From Candidatus Saccharimonadota bacterium (GTDB lineage: Bacteria; Patescibacteriota; Saccharimonadia; Saccharimonadales; Saccharimonadaceae), in contig JAPLYU010000001.1 in NCBI GenBank assembly GCA_026395405.1, positions 580,982-644,981 on the forward strand: a stretch of 64,000 nucleotides of DNA, read 5' to 3'. The translations under genes were made by a program, and so were the position numbers. The notes below the pieces were generated by a model. It was not told the origin of the DNA, did not search any database, and was given only the letters and a program-made list of their open reading frames with translations. Below, in pieces: positions 48,612 to 57,869 of the stretch. Each line of letters starts with the position of its first letter. The first letter of the stretch is position 1.

Positions 48612-49701
48612 TTTTTACCTCTGCTTCCAGTATAACTTTATTTGTTTCAATCTCAATCGCAAGACCCCTTTTTATTACACCCCTTATAATCGCATATCCC
48701 CTGTCTAGAACCTTATTCGGATCAAGTTGATTTAATATGTTTTTCATACTTGAAACGTATACGATTTGCTTATCGATTTTCAAATCTATTTTGTTAATGA
48801 TATTTATTAGTTGATTGTTTAGCTCAGCTTTCTGTTGGTCGATGACTTGAATAATCCGAGGCATTAACAAATCAATTTGTCTTTTTACAGATCGAATTAT
48901 CTCGTTTTTGTCGGGAACCAATATAGTAGCGGCGTTGCTGGGTGTTGCGGCTCTAACGTCAGCTGCCAAATCAGCCAAGCTTTGGTCGGTTTCATGTCCC
49001 ACCCCAACCAATGTTGGGATACGGCTGCCGGCAATCGCTCTAACCAACGGCTCGTCATTAAAAGTCGAAAGGTCGTCAGCACTACCACCACCCCTAATAA
49101 CTATAATTACTTCGGGCAATTTTTCTTGTTGGTTGAAATAGTCAATCGCTTTAATTATCTGGTCTGGTGAGCCCTGTCCCTGAACTTGAACATTTGCAAC
49201 ATCAATCAGCAGACCACCCCAACGATCACCAATTATTTTTATAAAATCAGCATAACCGGCGGCTCCCGTACTACTAACAACAGCAATGTGATGCGGAAGA
49301 GACGGCAACAGCCGTTTTCGTTCCGGCGCAAATAAACCTTCTTTTTCAAGTTTCGCTTTTAACAGCTCGAAGCTCTTTTTTAATGCACCTTCGCCGCTTG
49401 GTCTGATAGATTTTACAGTCAAGCTGAATTTTCCCCATTGAGTCAATTTTGGAACAGCCGATATCACAACCTTCATACCATCTTCAATCGGAACCCGAAG
49501 TTGCCAGACCGTCATGAAACAATTAATACTACCACCGGAATCCTTGATGTCAAAAAAGACATACTTTCCCTGGTTGATTTTAAACGAAGCAATTTCACCT
49601 TCGACCTCAACACTTGGGTAAGCGAATTCAAGTGTCTGGTTCAAGACTGCGATAAAATCGCTGACGCTATAAATTTGCTGTAGGTTTATCAATTTTTCCA
49701 T
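48595..49701 (-). CDS. xseA: Exodeoxyribonuclease VII large subunit
   Basis: 368 residues. OB-fold domain (YSVSDFIAVLNQTLEFAYPSVEVEGEIASFKINQGKYVFFDIKD), then the catalytic core with PHHIAVVSSTGAAGYADFI, VQVQGQGSPDQIIKAI, VIIVIRGGGSADDLSTFNDEPLVRAIAGSRIPTLVGVGHETDQSLADLAAD. A coiled-coil and a short C-terminal domain end it (LDPNKVLDRGYAI). The core is shorter than E. coli XseA because the coiled-coil is reduced. It overlaps the flippase-like gene by 35 bases. Confidence 0.95.
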   Translation of the reverse strand: MEKLINLQQIYSVSDFIAVLNQTLEFAYPSVEVEGEIASFKINQGKYVFFDIKDSGGSINCFMTVWQLRVPIEDGMKVVISAVPKLTQWGKFSLTVKSIRPSGEGALKKSFELLKAKLEKEGLFAPERKRLLPSLPHHIAVVSSTGAAGYADFIKIIGDRWGGLLIDVANVQVQGQGSPDQIIKAIDYFNQQEKLPEVIIVIRGGGSADDLSTFNDEPLVRAIAGSRIPTLVGVGHETDQSLADLAADVRAATPSNAATILVPDKNEIIRSVKRQIDLLMPRIIQVIDQQKAELNNQLINIINKIDLKIDKQIVYVSSMKNILNQLDPNKVLDRGYAIIRGVIKRGLAIEIETNKVILEAEVKNVTSK

Positions 49702-50713
49702 ATTTATGAATCGTTAGTTGATAGAATATAAATCCAAAAATAATCGTTCCCGCCAGCACGGTCGCTCGCGCCAGTAATGTACCGGCAATTGCAACGTCAG
49801 GAGGTACTCCGGCTGAAGCCAAAAACGCAATCATTATTGCCTCGTAAACACCAGATCCTCCGGGTGTTGCCGCAAATATTGCCGTAAATGATGATATTCC
49901 GCAAGCCACAATCAAAGTTGCCGGGTTTACGAACGTCCCAAGTGCCAGAAAAGCAATGAACACCAGTCCAACGTCGCATATATTTGCCAATAGTGACCAC
50001 AAAAATGGACGGATTAATATACCTTTGTCTTTTAATATTTCTACGTAGTCCTGGTGAATATCTGTAAAGAAAGCCTCGACCTTGTCTAGTTTTAATAAGT
50101 GCTTCTTTTTCCCAAAAGATATTTTGGAGACAATCTTATTAACTGTCCTGGTTAGCCAGCTTGAAAATTTAACGAGTCGTTTGCGGTTGCTAACAGAATA
50201 GACCACCACAACGGCTGAAACTATGGTCGCCAAAATGAATGCTCCACAAATAATAAGCGTCGTTCGACTTACTTTTTGATCAAAAGCTAAAACGACGACT
50301 GACGCAAGAATCATCATGACAAATACAACAAACATGGTTGCATAACGTATTAGCTGAGCTACTGTCGCCCTACCAACGCTTACGCCGTGTTCCTTCAGTA
50401 CCACTCCCAAATACGAAAATCCTGCAATTCCAGAAACCGGAATAACATGGTTTACAAAATTTAGTTCCAGAGCCACCCTTGTCATCCCCCACCTAGACAT
50501 ACTGCCAAGCTCGCCTTTTGCCCGCAGATATGTAAACATCACTTCTCCGACAGCGTAATAACTCAGAAATTGAACAGGAACCATCAATGAAAAAATCCAA
50601 AGATTTACAGTCCCTAAAAGAGCCCACGCCTGTGAAATCTGACCCCAGCTAAAATAAATAACTACTGCCAGTAGAACAATCGTAAATATATTTACCCACG
50701 TACGAAATTTCAT
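49667..50713 (-). CDS. Polytopic membrane protein of the lysylphosphatidylglycerol-synthase TM (UPF0104) family
   Basis: 348 residues with about eight hydrophobic helices. The family signature TPGGSGVYEAIMIAFLASAGV lies near the C-terminus. NFVNHVIPVSGIAGFSYLGVVLKE is the other conserved loop. Members include the flippase part of MprF and AglD-like proteins; many act on lipid transport or glycolipid synthesis. The catalytic C-terminal aminoacyl-transferase domain of MprF is absent. It opens the operon with xseA, xseB and two membrane proteins. Confidence 0.8.
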   Translation of the reverse strand: MKFRTWVNIFTIVLLAVVIYFSWGQISQAWALLGTVNLWIFSLMVPVQFLSYYAVGEVMFTYLRAKGELGSMSRWGMTRVALELNFVNHVIPVSGIAGFSYLGVVLKEHGVSVGRATVAQLIRYATMFVVFVMMILASVVVLAFDQKVSRTTLIICGAFILATIVSAVVVVYSVSNRKRLVKFSSWLTRTVNKIVSKISFGKKKHLLKLDKVEAFFTDIHQDYVEILKDKGILIRPFLWSLLANICDVGLVFIAFLALGTFVNPATLIVACGISSFTAIFAATPGGSGVYEAIMIAFLASAGVPPDVAIAGTLLARATVLAGTIIFGFIFYQLTIHKYGKIDKPTANL

Positions 50714-50766
50714 AACTTATTCACAATTATATCACCGAAAAGCCACTAACAACGTATAATGATTAC

Positions 50767-51930
50767 ATGTATGTTGCAATTTTAGGACGACAACCGGCTC
50801 TTGGCATCGCTGAACTTGAAAGAGTTTTCGGCGGTAGTTCAGTAAAAGTTATCTCCAGCCAAGCCGCAACTGTTGATAGTGACTATTTTGATATCCAAAA
50901 ACTCGGTGGCTCCCCAAAAGCAGGGATAATTGTTGACGAATTGCCGAAAAGTGATTGGCATAAGGTGAGTCAAAAAGTTGTTCAATATTATTCCGGCAAA
51001 TGGTCGGCGTTTGAAGGCAAAATTACCCTTGGAATTAGTGTTTATGGGTTTGATGTTGACTCCCGTGAAGTCCAGAAAACGGGTATAATATTAAAGCAAA
51101 AATTAAAAAAATCTGGCGTTAGCCTACGTTTAGTCCCCAACCCAACACCCGCATTAAACTCGGCAGTAAGTCATCACAACAAACTTGGCCTTTCACCAAA
51201 CAAAGTCGAAATTCTAATTGTCAAATCAAAGGATAATGTGATTATTGCCGAAAGCACTGGCTCGCAAAATATCACAGCCTATGCCAATCGTGACCAAATG
51301 CGTCCGAAGCGCGATGCTTTTGTCGGCATGTTACCACCAAAACTTGCTCAGATAATGATTAATTTGGCCGTTGGTGACCAAAAAAGCTTACGGATCCTTG
51401 ACCCATTTTGTGGCACCGGTGTAATCATGCAAGAAGCTGCCCTGATGGGCTATTCAATCTACGGTACTGATTTATCTGAAAAAATGGTCCGATACTGTCG
51501 TGACAATCTAAATTGGTTGGCCGACAGTCATCACGTAAAATTTGACTGGTATTTACATGAGGGCGACGCCGTAAAAACTAAGTGGCAACAACCAATCGAC
51601 GCCATCGTTAGTGAAGTATACCTTGGACAACCTTTCAGCGCCCCGCCATCGCCCACGAAACTCGAAGAAGTAAAACAAAATTGTAATCATATAATTTCTG
51701 AATTTTTGAAAAACCTTGCTGGCCAAATTAAACCAGGAACACTTGTTTGCATTGCTGTCCCCGCTTGGCGTGACAAAGACGGTAAAATCACTCACCTACC
51801 TCTAATTTCAACAATCGCCAGGCTAGATTATAAACCACATGAATTCGCTAATATTTCACAAGGTGACCTGTTGTATTTCCGCGAAAACCAAGTTGTTGCC
51901 CGCGAGTTACTAGTTTTGACAAGGGTTTAA
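50767..51930 (+). CDS. Trm11/RlmL-like SAM-dependent RNA methyltransferase
   Basis: 387 residues. A THUMP-like N-terminal region (about 30-165) is followed by a Rossmann methyltransferase: ILDPFCGTGVIMQEAALMG (motif I) and YGTDLSEKMVRYCRDNLNW. The usual motif IV (D/N)-P-P-Y, which contacts the target base, reads DAIVSEVYLGQPF here. The order of domains matches tRNA guanine-10 N2-methyltransferases of the archaeal/eukaryotic Trm11 type. Divergent from the flippase operon. Activity is likely; the target is inferred. Confidence 0.75.
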   Translation: MYVAILGRQPALGIAELERVFGGSSVKVISSQAATVDSDYFDIQKLGGSPKAGIIVDELPKSDWHKVSQKVVQYYSGKWSAFEGKITLGISVYGFDVDSREVQKTGIILKQKLKKSGVSLRLVPNPTPALNSAVSHHNKLGLSPNKVEILIVKSKDNVIIAESTGSQNITAYANRDQMRPKRDAFVGMLPPKLAQIMINLAVGDQKSLRILDPFCGTGVIMQEAALMGYSIYGTDLSEKMVRYCRDNLNWLADSHHVKFDWYLHEGDAVKTKWQQPIDAIVSEVYLGQPFSAPPSPTKLEEVKQNCNHIISEFLKNLAGQIKPGTLVCIAVPAWRDKDGKITHLPLISTIARLDYKPHEFANISQGDLLYFRENQVVARELLVLTRV

Positions 51931-51976
51931 AACATTAGTATTATTAAAGCAAACTTAACCAAAGGAAATAAAAACC

Positions 51977-52699
51977 ATGGAACAAGAACAGCAACCAGTT
52001 GATACCCCGAATATTGACCCGTCAATTGACCCAAAAATATTAGTCGAGCAATACGGTGACGACGCAGGCAGGGTCGCGGCAGCTGAAACAAGCCCTGGTA
52101 CTATCATCGAATCTGATGACCCGGCCAGAATTGGTCAGCCTAGTGAAGTTGTTGATGGCCTACCTCCAATCGGAGCTGAGGGACAAGCCCGAGGAATGGA
52201 GCGAGAATTAAAAAATGCATCCGAAGAGGATTTAAAATCAGGTGTTAGTGAAGCTTTCGCTGATTGGAACGGTAACACGGCTATGACAGCAGAGGTGTCT
52301 CGTAGGGCGATTGCTCTACAGCCAGACGCAACCGAAGATGAAAAAATTGTTATTGGCGCAGAGGCAGCGAGAAATTTCAGGTCTGAACTTCAGCCAAAGT
52401 TTATGCCTGAGGAAGCAATAAAGGCTGAGCTTGGAGATGATTATCAAGGTAGCGAGCATTCATCGGAGTCACGAATTCGAGAAAGTGCAAAAAAATCAGT
52501 ACCGGACATCGCTAGCGATAACCTAAAAAATCAAATGGTTGAGAATGCTGTTGATATGTATAAAGAAAAACAAGCGAGTGAAGCAGAAAAACCAGATTTC
52601 CCGAAATCGGAAGTTTTAGCAGGTACGGAACAAACGCCACCAACACCAGATCATCCTATAGCACCAATGCATCTTATGGAAAAGGACAGAGAAAACTAG
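51977..52699 (+). CDS. Acidic, probably disordered protein, unknown
   Basis: 240 residues, rich in Glu, Asp, Pro, Ala and Ser, with no hydrophobic segment. A region about 70-150 (MERELKNASEEDLKSG...VIGAEAARNFRSELQPKFM) could fold into helices. Ends PDHPIAPMHLMEKDREN. No family recognised. AAAGGAAAT lies about 8 bases before the ATG. It is isolated between the Trm11-like gene and rpmA. Confidence 0.55.
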   Translation: MEQEQQPVDTPNIDPSIDPKILVEQYGDDAGRVAAAETSPGTIIESDDPARIGQPSEVVDGLPPIGAEGQARGMERELKNASEEDLKSGVSEAFADWNGNTAMTAEVSRRAIALQPDATEDEKIVIGAEAARNFRSELQPKFMPEEAIKAELGDDYQGSEHSSESRIRESAKKSVPDIASDNLKNQMVENAVDMYKEKQASEAEKPDFPKSEVLAGTEQTPPTPDHPIAPMHLMEKDREN

Positions 52700-52727
52700 C
52701 AACCTGAAAGCTAACCCCCTAACGCTC

Positions 52728-52756
52728 TTGACGCCACCCCATATTTTTGATACAAT
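52728..52756 (+). promoter_or_regulatory. Promoter of rpmA
   Basis: TTGACG (52728-52733), 17 bases, TACAAT (52751-52756). AGGAG lies 7-8 bases before ATG 52794. Confidence 0.7.
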
Positions 52757-52793
52757 TACTTAGATTTTGATATAAAACTTTAGGAGTTAATTA

Positions 52794-53066
52794 ATGTCAC
52801 ACGTCAAAGCGGGCGGAACGTCCAAAAATATTCATAATAATGCCGGTCAACGACTTGGTGTTAAACGTTTTGGTGGTCAAAAAGTTCGTACTGGCGAAGT
52901 ATTGGTCCGTCAAACAGGTTCTACCAAGATTTCCGGCCCAGGAACATTCATCAGCAAGAATTACACTATCCATGCCGCTGTCGATGGAATCGTCAGTTTC
53001 AATAAAATCCGCAAGGGTAAATTTACAGGTAAAACAGTTCCTCGAACCCAGGTTACGGTTAAATAA
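52794..53066 (+). CDS. rpmA: Ribosomal protein bL27
   Basis: 90 residues. MSHVKAGGTSKNIHNNAGQRLGVKRFGGQKVRTGEVLVRQTG is the bL27 N-terminal signature (usually MAHKKAGGSTRNGRDS). There is no extended cleavable leader as seen in Firmicutes, so the N-terminal tail that reaches the peptidyl-transferase centre is directly exposed. The usual rplU-rpmA pairing is absent; the gene stands alone with its own promoter and terminator. Confidence 0.96.
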   Translation: MSHVKAGGTSKNIHNNAGQRLGVKRFGGQKVRTGEVLVRQTGSTKISGPGTFISKNYTIHAAVDGIVSFNKIRKGKFTGKTVPRTQVTVK

Positions 53067-53080
53067 TTTAATTGAAATAC

Positions 53081-53107
53081 AAAAAAGCGCCAAAACGGCG
53101 CTTTTTT
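53081..53107. terminator. Bidirectional terminator
   Basis: AAAAAAGCGCC-AAAAC-GGCGCTTTTTT between the convergent rpmA and receiver genes; a perfect stem with A/T runs. Confidence 0.85.
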
Positions 53108-53121
53108 AATAAATTTCAAAA

Positions 53122-53535
53122 TCACTGACCTTCTGTTTGTTTTACTTCCTCGGGTTTTACAATACCCAGGTGGAATTTAACACGTTCGACGACGTCGCCA
53201 ATCACCACTTGTGATTTGACTAGGTAGTCATCAACACCCAGTGATTCGGCTCGTTCTTTGTCTTTGGGTTGTGAAAGTGCGGTCAGCATGATAATACGAA
53301 TGTTTGATGTTTCGGGGGTGTTGCGCAATATGTCTAGTACATCAAAACCACTGATTTTCGGCATCATTGCATCAAGCAAAATCAAATCAGGTTTGTATTC
53401 CAGTGCAGTAGAAAGTGCCAATTCACCATTACTGACCTCTTTAATGTCAAAACCTTCCATAAGTAGGCGTGATTTGTAAACTCCCGATAGTGCTGCGTCG
53501 TCTTCGACTAAAAGAATTTTTTTCTTTGTTTCCAT
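53122..53535 (-). CDS. Stand-alone response regulator receiver (orphan)
   Basis: 137 residues. Acidic pocket EDD (11-13), Asp55 (LILLDAMMPKISGFD), Thr in MLTALSQ, Lys in YLVKSQV. A short charged tail. No kinase gene is adjacent; it follows ctpA in the prfB-ftsEX line. Closely related to the receiver at 16829, so the two may share a kinase. Confidence 0.87.
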   Translation of the reverse strand: METKKKILLVEDDAALSGVYKSRLLMEGFDIKEVSNGELALSTALEYKPDLILLDAMMPKISGFDVLDILRNTPETSNIRIIMLTALSQPKDKERAESLGVDDYLVKSQVVIGDVVERVKFHLGIVKPEEVKQTEGQ

Positions 53536-53589
53536 ATTAACCTTATATTACTACAACCTGATACAAAAACACAAGCGCAAAGACTAGTC

Positions 53590-54831
53590 CTATAACCCCA
53601 GTAATTTCTTGGCTGCATCGAGTTGCGGATCAGTACCATTATCGATGTCGGCTTGAGTCAAACCGACGGTAACATCCGGCTTGATCCCCTCTTTGGAAAT
53701 ATTTACACTATTCGGCGTAAACCACTTGGCTGTCGTTACCTTCAGTTGCGCGCCTCCATTCAGAGTGATTAACTCTTGAACACTGCCTTTACCATAGGTT
53801 CTATCGCCAACCAGTTTCGCCTGATGATAATCCCGTAAAGCCCCTGCAACAATCTCACTGGCGCTAGCAGTATTACTATTTACTAGTACTACTGTCGGGA
53901 CATCTTTCAAAATCGCATTGTCACCGGTCCGTAGAGTATCCCTAATTACAGCGCCGTTTCGCTCTGTTACAACGATTTTATTGTCCAGCCAAAGTCCGGC
54001 TACGTCAGTGGCTGCATTTACAAAACCGCCACCATTGTTGCGCAGATCCAATATAACAGCCTTAACACCATGGTTTTTAAAATCTTGTGCAGCCTGTTTG
54101 GCTAAGCTTCCTGTTTCACTATCAAACCTAATAATGGTAATTATGCCGATGCCGTTTACAATACTGCTTTCAACACTTGGATTATTGATTGTTTTTCTAG
54201 TAATTGTGTAGTCTTTGACTGTATCACCCCGTTTGATGGTCAATTTAACTGTTGTATCGGGCTTGCCCCTTACTAGACTTACGACTTTATCGACAGACAT
54301 CCCCGATGTTGATTGACCGTTCACGTTTAATACCGCGTCGTTCGCCTGCAGGCCGGCATTAATTGCGGCATTATTTGGTAATACTCGAATTATTGTTGGC
54401 TGGTTGTTTTTAATCCCAATTTCGGCACCAATCCCACCGCCAATGTCCCCAGACAAGTTGTTATTGTAGTCGGTAGACTCCTGGGGGCTCATGTACACCG
54501 TATAAGTATCGCCTGCGGCATCCACGAGGCCCTTGTTAGCCCCCTGAATAAGCGCTGCGGTATCAAGCTTACCATCAAAATTTGCAGCTAATTGATTATA
54601 CGTCTGTTGGACTGACGACAAATCAATACTTCCCGAATGCGCGTTATAGCCAAAAACTGGACCAATCGTCGATTCTATCTGGTAATGATAAACACCGGCA
54701 ACATATCCAATTGCAGCAAATAGGGCAATCAAAACAAACCAGGTACCTGGCCAGACTTTAAAATTCATCAAGTTTTTTTCTGACTTGTGTTTTGGAGTAT
54801 GTTTAACTGTTTTTACATGTTTTCGTGCCAT
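53590..54831 (-). CDS. C-terminal processing peptidase (S41, CtpA-like)
   Basis: 413 residues from ATG 54831 (GGGGA lies about 5 bases upstream; ORF can extend to 54834). A membrane anchor (about 29-47) is followed by a PDZ domain (GGIGAEIGIKNNQPTIIRVLPNNAAINAGLQANDAVLNVNG) and the S41 protease core. The catalytic Ser is in VNSNTASASEIVAGAL and the Lys in GDRTYGKGSVQ. It cleaves tail regions of periplasmic or cell-wall proteins. Together with FtsEX and the CHAP hydrolase it is in a cell-wall remodelling cluster. Confidence 0.92.
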   Translation of the reverse strand: MARKHVKTVKHTPKHKSEKNLMNFKVWPGTWFVLIALFAAIGYVAGVYHYQIESTIGPVFGYNAHSGSIDLSSVQQTYNQLAANFDGKLDTAALIQGANKGLVDAAGDTYTVYMSPQESTDYNNNLSGDIGGGIGAEIGIKNNQPTIIRVLPNNAAINAGLQANDAVLNVNGQSTSGMSVDKVVSLVRGKPDTTVKLTIKRGDTVKDYTITRKTINNPSVESSIVNGIGIITIIRFDSETGSLAKQAAQDFKNHGVKAVILDLRNNGGGFVNAATDVAGLWLDNKIVVTERNGAVIRDTLRTGDNAILKDVPTVVLVNSNTASASEIVAGALRDYHQAKLVGDRTYGKGSVQELITLNGGAQLKVTTAKWFTPNSVNISKEGIKPDVTVGLTQADIDNGTDPQLDAAKKLLGL

Positions 54832-54916
54832 CAAATCCCCTATTCCATATTTTGTATTGTATTGTATTTAATTATAGCGCACAAAGGTTAAAGTGAGTTA
54901 TAAAAGTAATGCTAAT

Positions 54917-56095
54917 TTATCTTATATGTACGTAATGATCAAATGCACCCGCTGATAGCCACATCTCGCTATACATCCCGTAACCGGCGCCGTAGTTATA
55001 GTTGTACTGGCTAATTAATACCGAGTTTCCATTGACCGCCTCTACCCAAGCAACGTGGCCCTCGCTGACACCGGCAGTCCCAGGATCCATTACGGCAATC
55101 GAGCCTGCCTGAGGCCCACCAGCGGCATATCCGGCATTTGTAGCACCATGGGTGAAATTAACGGCATTGCCCCACGAATAGTATTTTCCTGTTTCTTTGG
55201 CAATTTTCCAGGCAACAAAACTTGCACATTGTCTACAACCATATCCATGCCCATCACCACCATTACCGTCGGCACCGCCTGTCGATAAATAGCCCCACAT
55301 AGGACAATTAGATGAATTCCACGGATAGTCACCCAATGATCCAGAATCGACTAATGAATATCCGCCACTACCGTTAAATCGACTATTGACCAAAGCTTGA
55401 GTCGCCCTGACTTCTGAAATTGCGGCCTGGTTTTTACCAATCAGTTGCTGATAGGCAGCCTCCTGACCCTGTGTCTCATTCAAAAGCTTTTGTTGCTCGT
55501 TTTCTTTTGCGACCAATTGATCTCTTTGCGATTTCTGGTCTTCTAATATCTTCGCTACATCAGTCTTTTGCTTATTTAGTTGAGTTTTTAGGTCTTTGAT
55601 TTTATTAATTGTTGATGTCAGTTGGTCACGGATTGACGACTGATACTCTTGTTTGTCCAAATATTCGCTGATTGTTTTACTGCTGGCAATCATCTCAATT
55701 GGCGATACCTTACCGTCAACATACATATTTGCAATTGTGACGCCAAGAGCGTCTTGATTGTCTTTTATCATCTTTTCGGTATCGGCAATTTGTTGAACAA
55801 GTTTATCGTATTTCGCTTGACTTAAGTCAATCTGTGCTTGGATTGTTGATTTCTGACTTGAAAGTTGAGATAACGCGGTTTGTAGTGTGTCTGCCTGGCT
55901 ACTCAAGGTGTTACTTGCCGCCTGGTACTGGTTTATCTCTTGTTGAAGTGCGTTTATCTGATCGTCATAGTGATCGGCAAATACCCTTTGCGTAATTTGC
56001 AAAGGAGTAGACACAACAAACAACAAGCCGATAAAACCCAGCAGAACCCTAGTGGTTAAAGAGACCGAAGCTGGTGTGGTGGTACGCAGTTTCAT
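54917..56095 (-). CDS. PcsB-like secreted peptidoglycan hydrolase (coiled-coil + CHAP)
   Basis: 392 residues. Signal peptide with probable cleavage after RVFA (about residue 40). A long coiled-coil follows (about 41-235), which in PcsB/CwlO docks on the FtsX extracellular domain. The C-terminal CHAP domain (about 275-392) has the catalytic Cys in YGCRQCASFVAWK, His in GHVAWVEAV and a polar residue in QYNYN. It cleaves peptidoglycan at the septum when activated by FtsEX. It sits 51 bases after ftsX, which strongly supports that role. Confidence 0.88.
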   Translation of the reverse strand: MKLRTTTPASVSLTTRVLLGFIGLLFVVSTPLQITQRVFADHYDDQINALQQEINQYQAASNTLSSQADTLQTALSQLSSQKSTIQAQIDLSQAKYDKLVQQIADTEKMIKDNQDALGVTIANMYVDGKVSPIEMIASSKTISEYLDKQEYQSSIRDQLTSTINKIKDLKTQLNKQKTDVAKILEDQKSQRDQLVAKENEQQKLLNETQGQEAAYQQLIGKNQAAISEVRATQALVNSRFNGSGGYSLVDSGSLGDYPWNSSNCPMWGYLSTGGADGNGGDGHGYGCRQCASFVAWKIAKETGKYYSWGNAVNFTHGATNAGYAAGGPQAGSIAVMDPGTAGVSEGHVAWVEAVNGNSVLISQYNYNYGAGYGMYSEMWLSAGAFDHYVHIR

Positions 56096-56146
56096 AACTT
56101 TTTTGAGTATACCATAAGCTTTACGAATAAGTCAACCTGTTATCCT

Positions 56147-57136
56147 TTATAATTTCAGATAGCGGCGAGTTGCCAGCAACGACGAGATAATACCAATTAC
56201 CGCCCCTATTAATATCATACCCAGAACAAGTAGTGGAGAATAGACCGTAACCAATTTAATTGTTTCGTGCACTGAAATTTGATAACTTGATAAAGTATTA
56301 GACGAAGCTAATAATGCCCATACCCCAATACCAGTAGAAATAAAGGCTGCAATAACCCCATAAATGATTGCTTCGACTAAAAACGGTCCACGAATAAAGG
56401 ATTGGTCAGCCCCTATTAGCTTCATCATCTGAATTTCTTCACGACGGTTGAAAATTGCCATTCTTATTGTGTTGAAAATGATTAATGCCGATATTATTAC
56501 GAAAATAAGACCTGCGCCCAAACCAACGACTTGGGCAAAATTAACGGCTCGCCCAATTGATTTAATTGCACTACTACGCTCTCCCGCAAAAGACGGTTTA
56601 TAGTCTGGGTTCAGGTTCTTTTTTACCAGTGCGTCAGTTGCCACGAATTTTTCGAGTTGTGATGTATTATCGATATTTGCAACCACGACCCGGATTGTCG
56701 CCGGGTTTTTGTTTGTAGCCTCGGTTATTGCCGCAAGTACGCTGGCATTGCTACTGTTTGCCTTTGCGATTTCGGACCTTGCGTCTTGGGCGCTAATATA
56801 TTTGACGGATTTAACTGATGACAATTTTTCGAGTTCGGCTTTAATGTTATTGCCAACTTTGTCGGTCGTCTCGGTTTTCAAATAAATTGACATGTCGACT
56901 TTATTTTGTAAATCAGTGATTGTATTGTCCAAGATGTTTTGTGTTACAACTGCAGTAAAGATAATCAGCAAAGTAATTGTCATAACTGCGGTAGCAGCAA
57001 CCGATAACCATGAATTGCGCATAAAACTGTCGGTTCCGTATCTGATAATACGCCAAAAGGTCAGCATCCTACGACGATTTTGCTTTTTATTTGCCAAAGC
57101 CTTGTGGTTAGTTTTATTCTTTGCCCTGGCGCTCAT
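56147..57136 (-). CDS. ftsX: Cell-division protein FtsX
   Basis: 329 residues. Four membrane helices (about 43-68, 208-230, 253-280, 298-322), with an extracytoplasmic loop between the first two. Signatures include TFWRIIRYGTDSFMRNSWLSVAA, VDMSIYLK, NTIRMAIFNRREEIQMMKLIGADQSFIRGPFLVEAIIYG. FtsX is the permease-like part of FtsEX, which transmits ATP cycling to a secreted hydrolase. Overlaps ftsE by 4 bases. Confidence 0.93.
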   Translation of the reverse strand: MSARAKNKTNHKALANKKQNRRRMLTFWRIIRYGTDSFMRNSWLSVAATAVMTITLLIIFTAVVTQNILDNTITDLQNKVDMSIYLKTETTDKVGNNIKAELEKLSSVKSVKYISAQDARSEIAKANSSNASVLAAITEATNKNPATIRVVVANIDNTSQLEKFVATDALVKKNLNPDYKPSFAGERSSAIKSIGRAVNFAQVVGLGAGLIFVIISALIIFNTIRMAIFNRREEIQMMKLIGADQSFIRGPFLVEAIIYGVIAAFISTGIGVWALLASSNTLSSYQISVHETIKLVTVYSPLLVLGMILIGAVIGIISSLLATRRYLKL

Positions 57137-57816
57137 TGCCTGTAACTCCCTACCGCCTGATCACCTGAAATTTTGCCGTGGTCTAATGTAATAACTCGAC
57201 GCTTTAATTTGTTAACAATTTCAGCGTTGTGTGTAGTCAACAGGACTGTAGTACCGTATTTATTAATTTTTTCAAGCAAGCGAATAATATCCCAGCTATG
57301 CCGAGGGTCCAAATTACCCGTTGGCTCGTCGGCGATTAAAATTTTCGGCTGTCTAACAACCGCCCTTGCGATTGCAACGCGTTGCCGCTCGCCACCAGCC
57401 AGTTGATGAGGGAAATGTTTTTCTTTTCCAGTTAGTCCGACAAGTTCGATTACTTTTGGTACGGTACTTTTTATCTCGCGGTGAGTCATACCGGCGATTT
57501 CTAGCGCAAAAGCAATATTTTCAAAAACAGTGCGCTGAGGGAGTAATTTGAAATCCTGAAAAACAACACCGATTTTGCGACGAAGCATAGGTATATTACT
57601 GTCTTTTAGGGTATCGTAATCGATACCACCTACAACAATTTTGCCGCTTGTAGGTTTTTCTTCGCGGGTTAGTAGCTTGAATAATGTCGACTTACCCGCA
57701 CCGCTGGTACCAACTAAAATTACAAATTCACGTGGTTCAATAAATAAACTGACTCTATCTAGAGCCGGGGTTGAACTTTTGCTATATGATTTCGTTACCC
57801 TATCAAGCAATATCAT
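57133..57816 (-). CDS. ftsE: Cell-division ATPase FtsE
   Basis: About 227 residues from ATG 57816, chosen because TATAAT ends about 10 bases upstream; the frame extends to 57858 but those codons carry the promoter. ABC ATPase signatures: Walker A GTSGAGKST, Q loop VFQDFKLL, signature LAGGERQRVAIARA, Walker B ILIADEPTGNLD, switch His in LLTTHN. FtsE acts with FtsX to control septal hydrolase activity rather than to transport a substrate. Confidence 0.95.
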   Translation of the reverse strand: MILLDRVTKSYSKSSTPALDRVSLFIEPREFVILVGTSGAGKSTLFKLLTREEKPTSGKIVVGGIDYDTLKDSNIPMLRRKIGVVFQDFKLLPQRTVFENIAFALEIAGMTHREIKSTVPKVIELVGLTGKEKHFPHQLAGGERQRVAIARAVVRQPKILIADEPTGNLDPRHSWDIIRLLEKINKYGTTVLLTTHNAEIVNKLKRRVITLDHGKISGDQAVGSYRQ

Positions 57817-57869
57817 CAATGACCAATTATACCATAAGTGGAACGACGGTTGTAACAAAAGAAGCCTGT

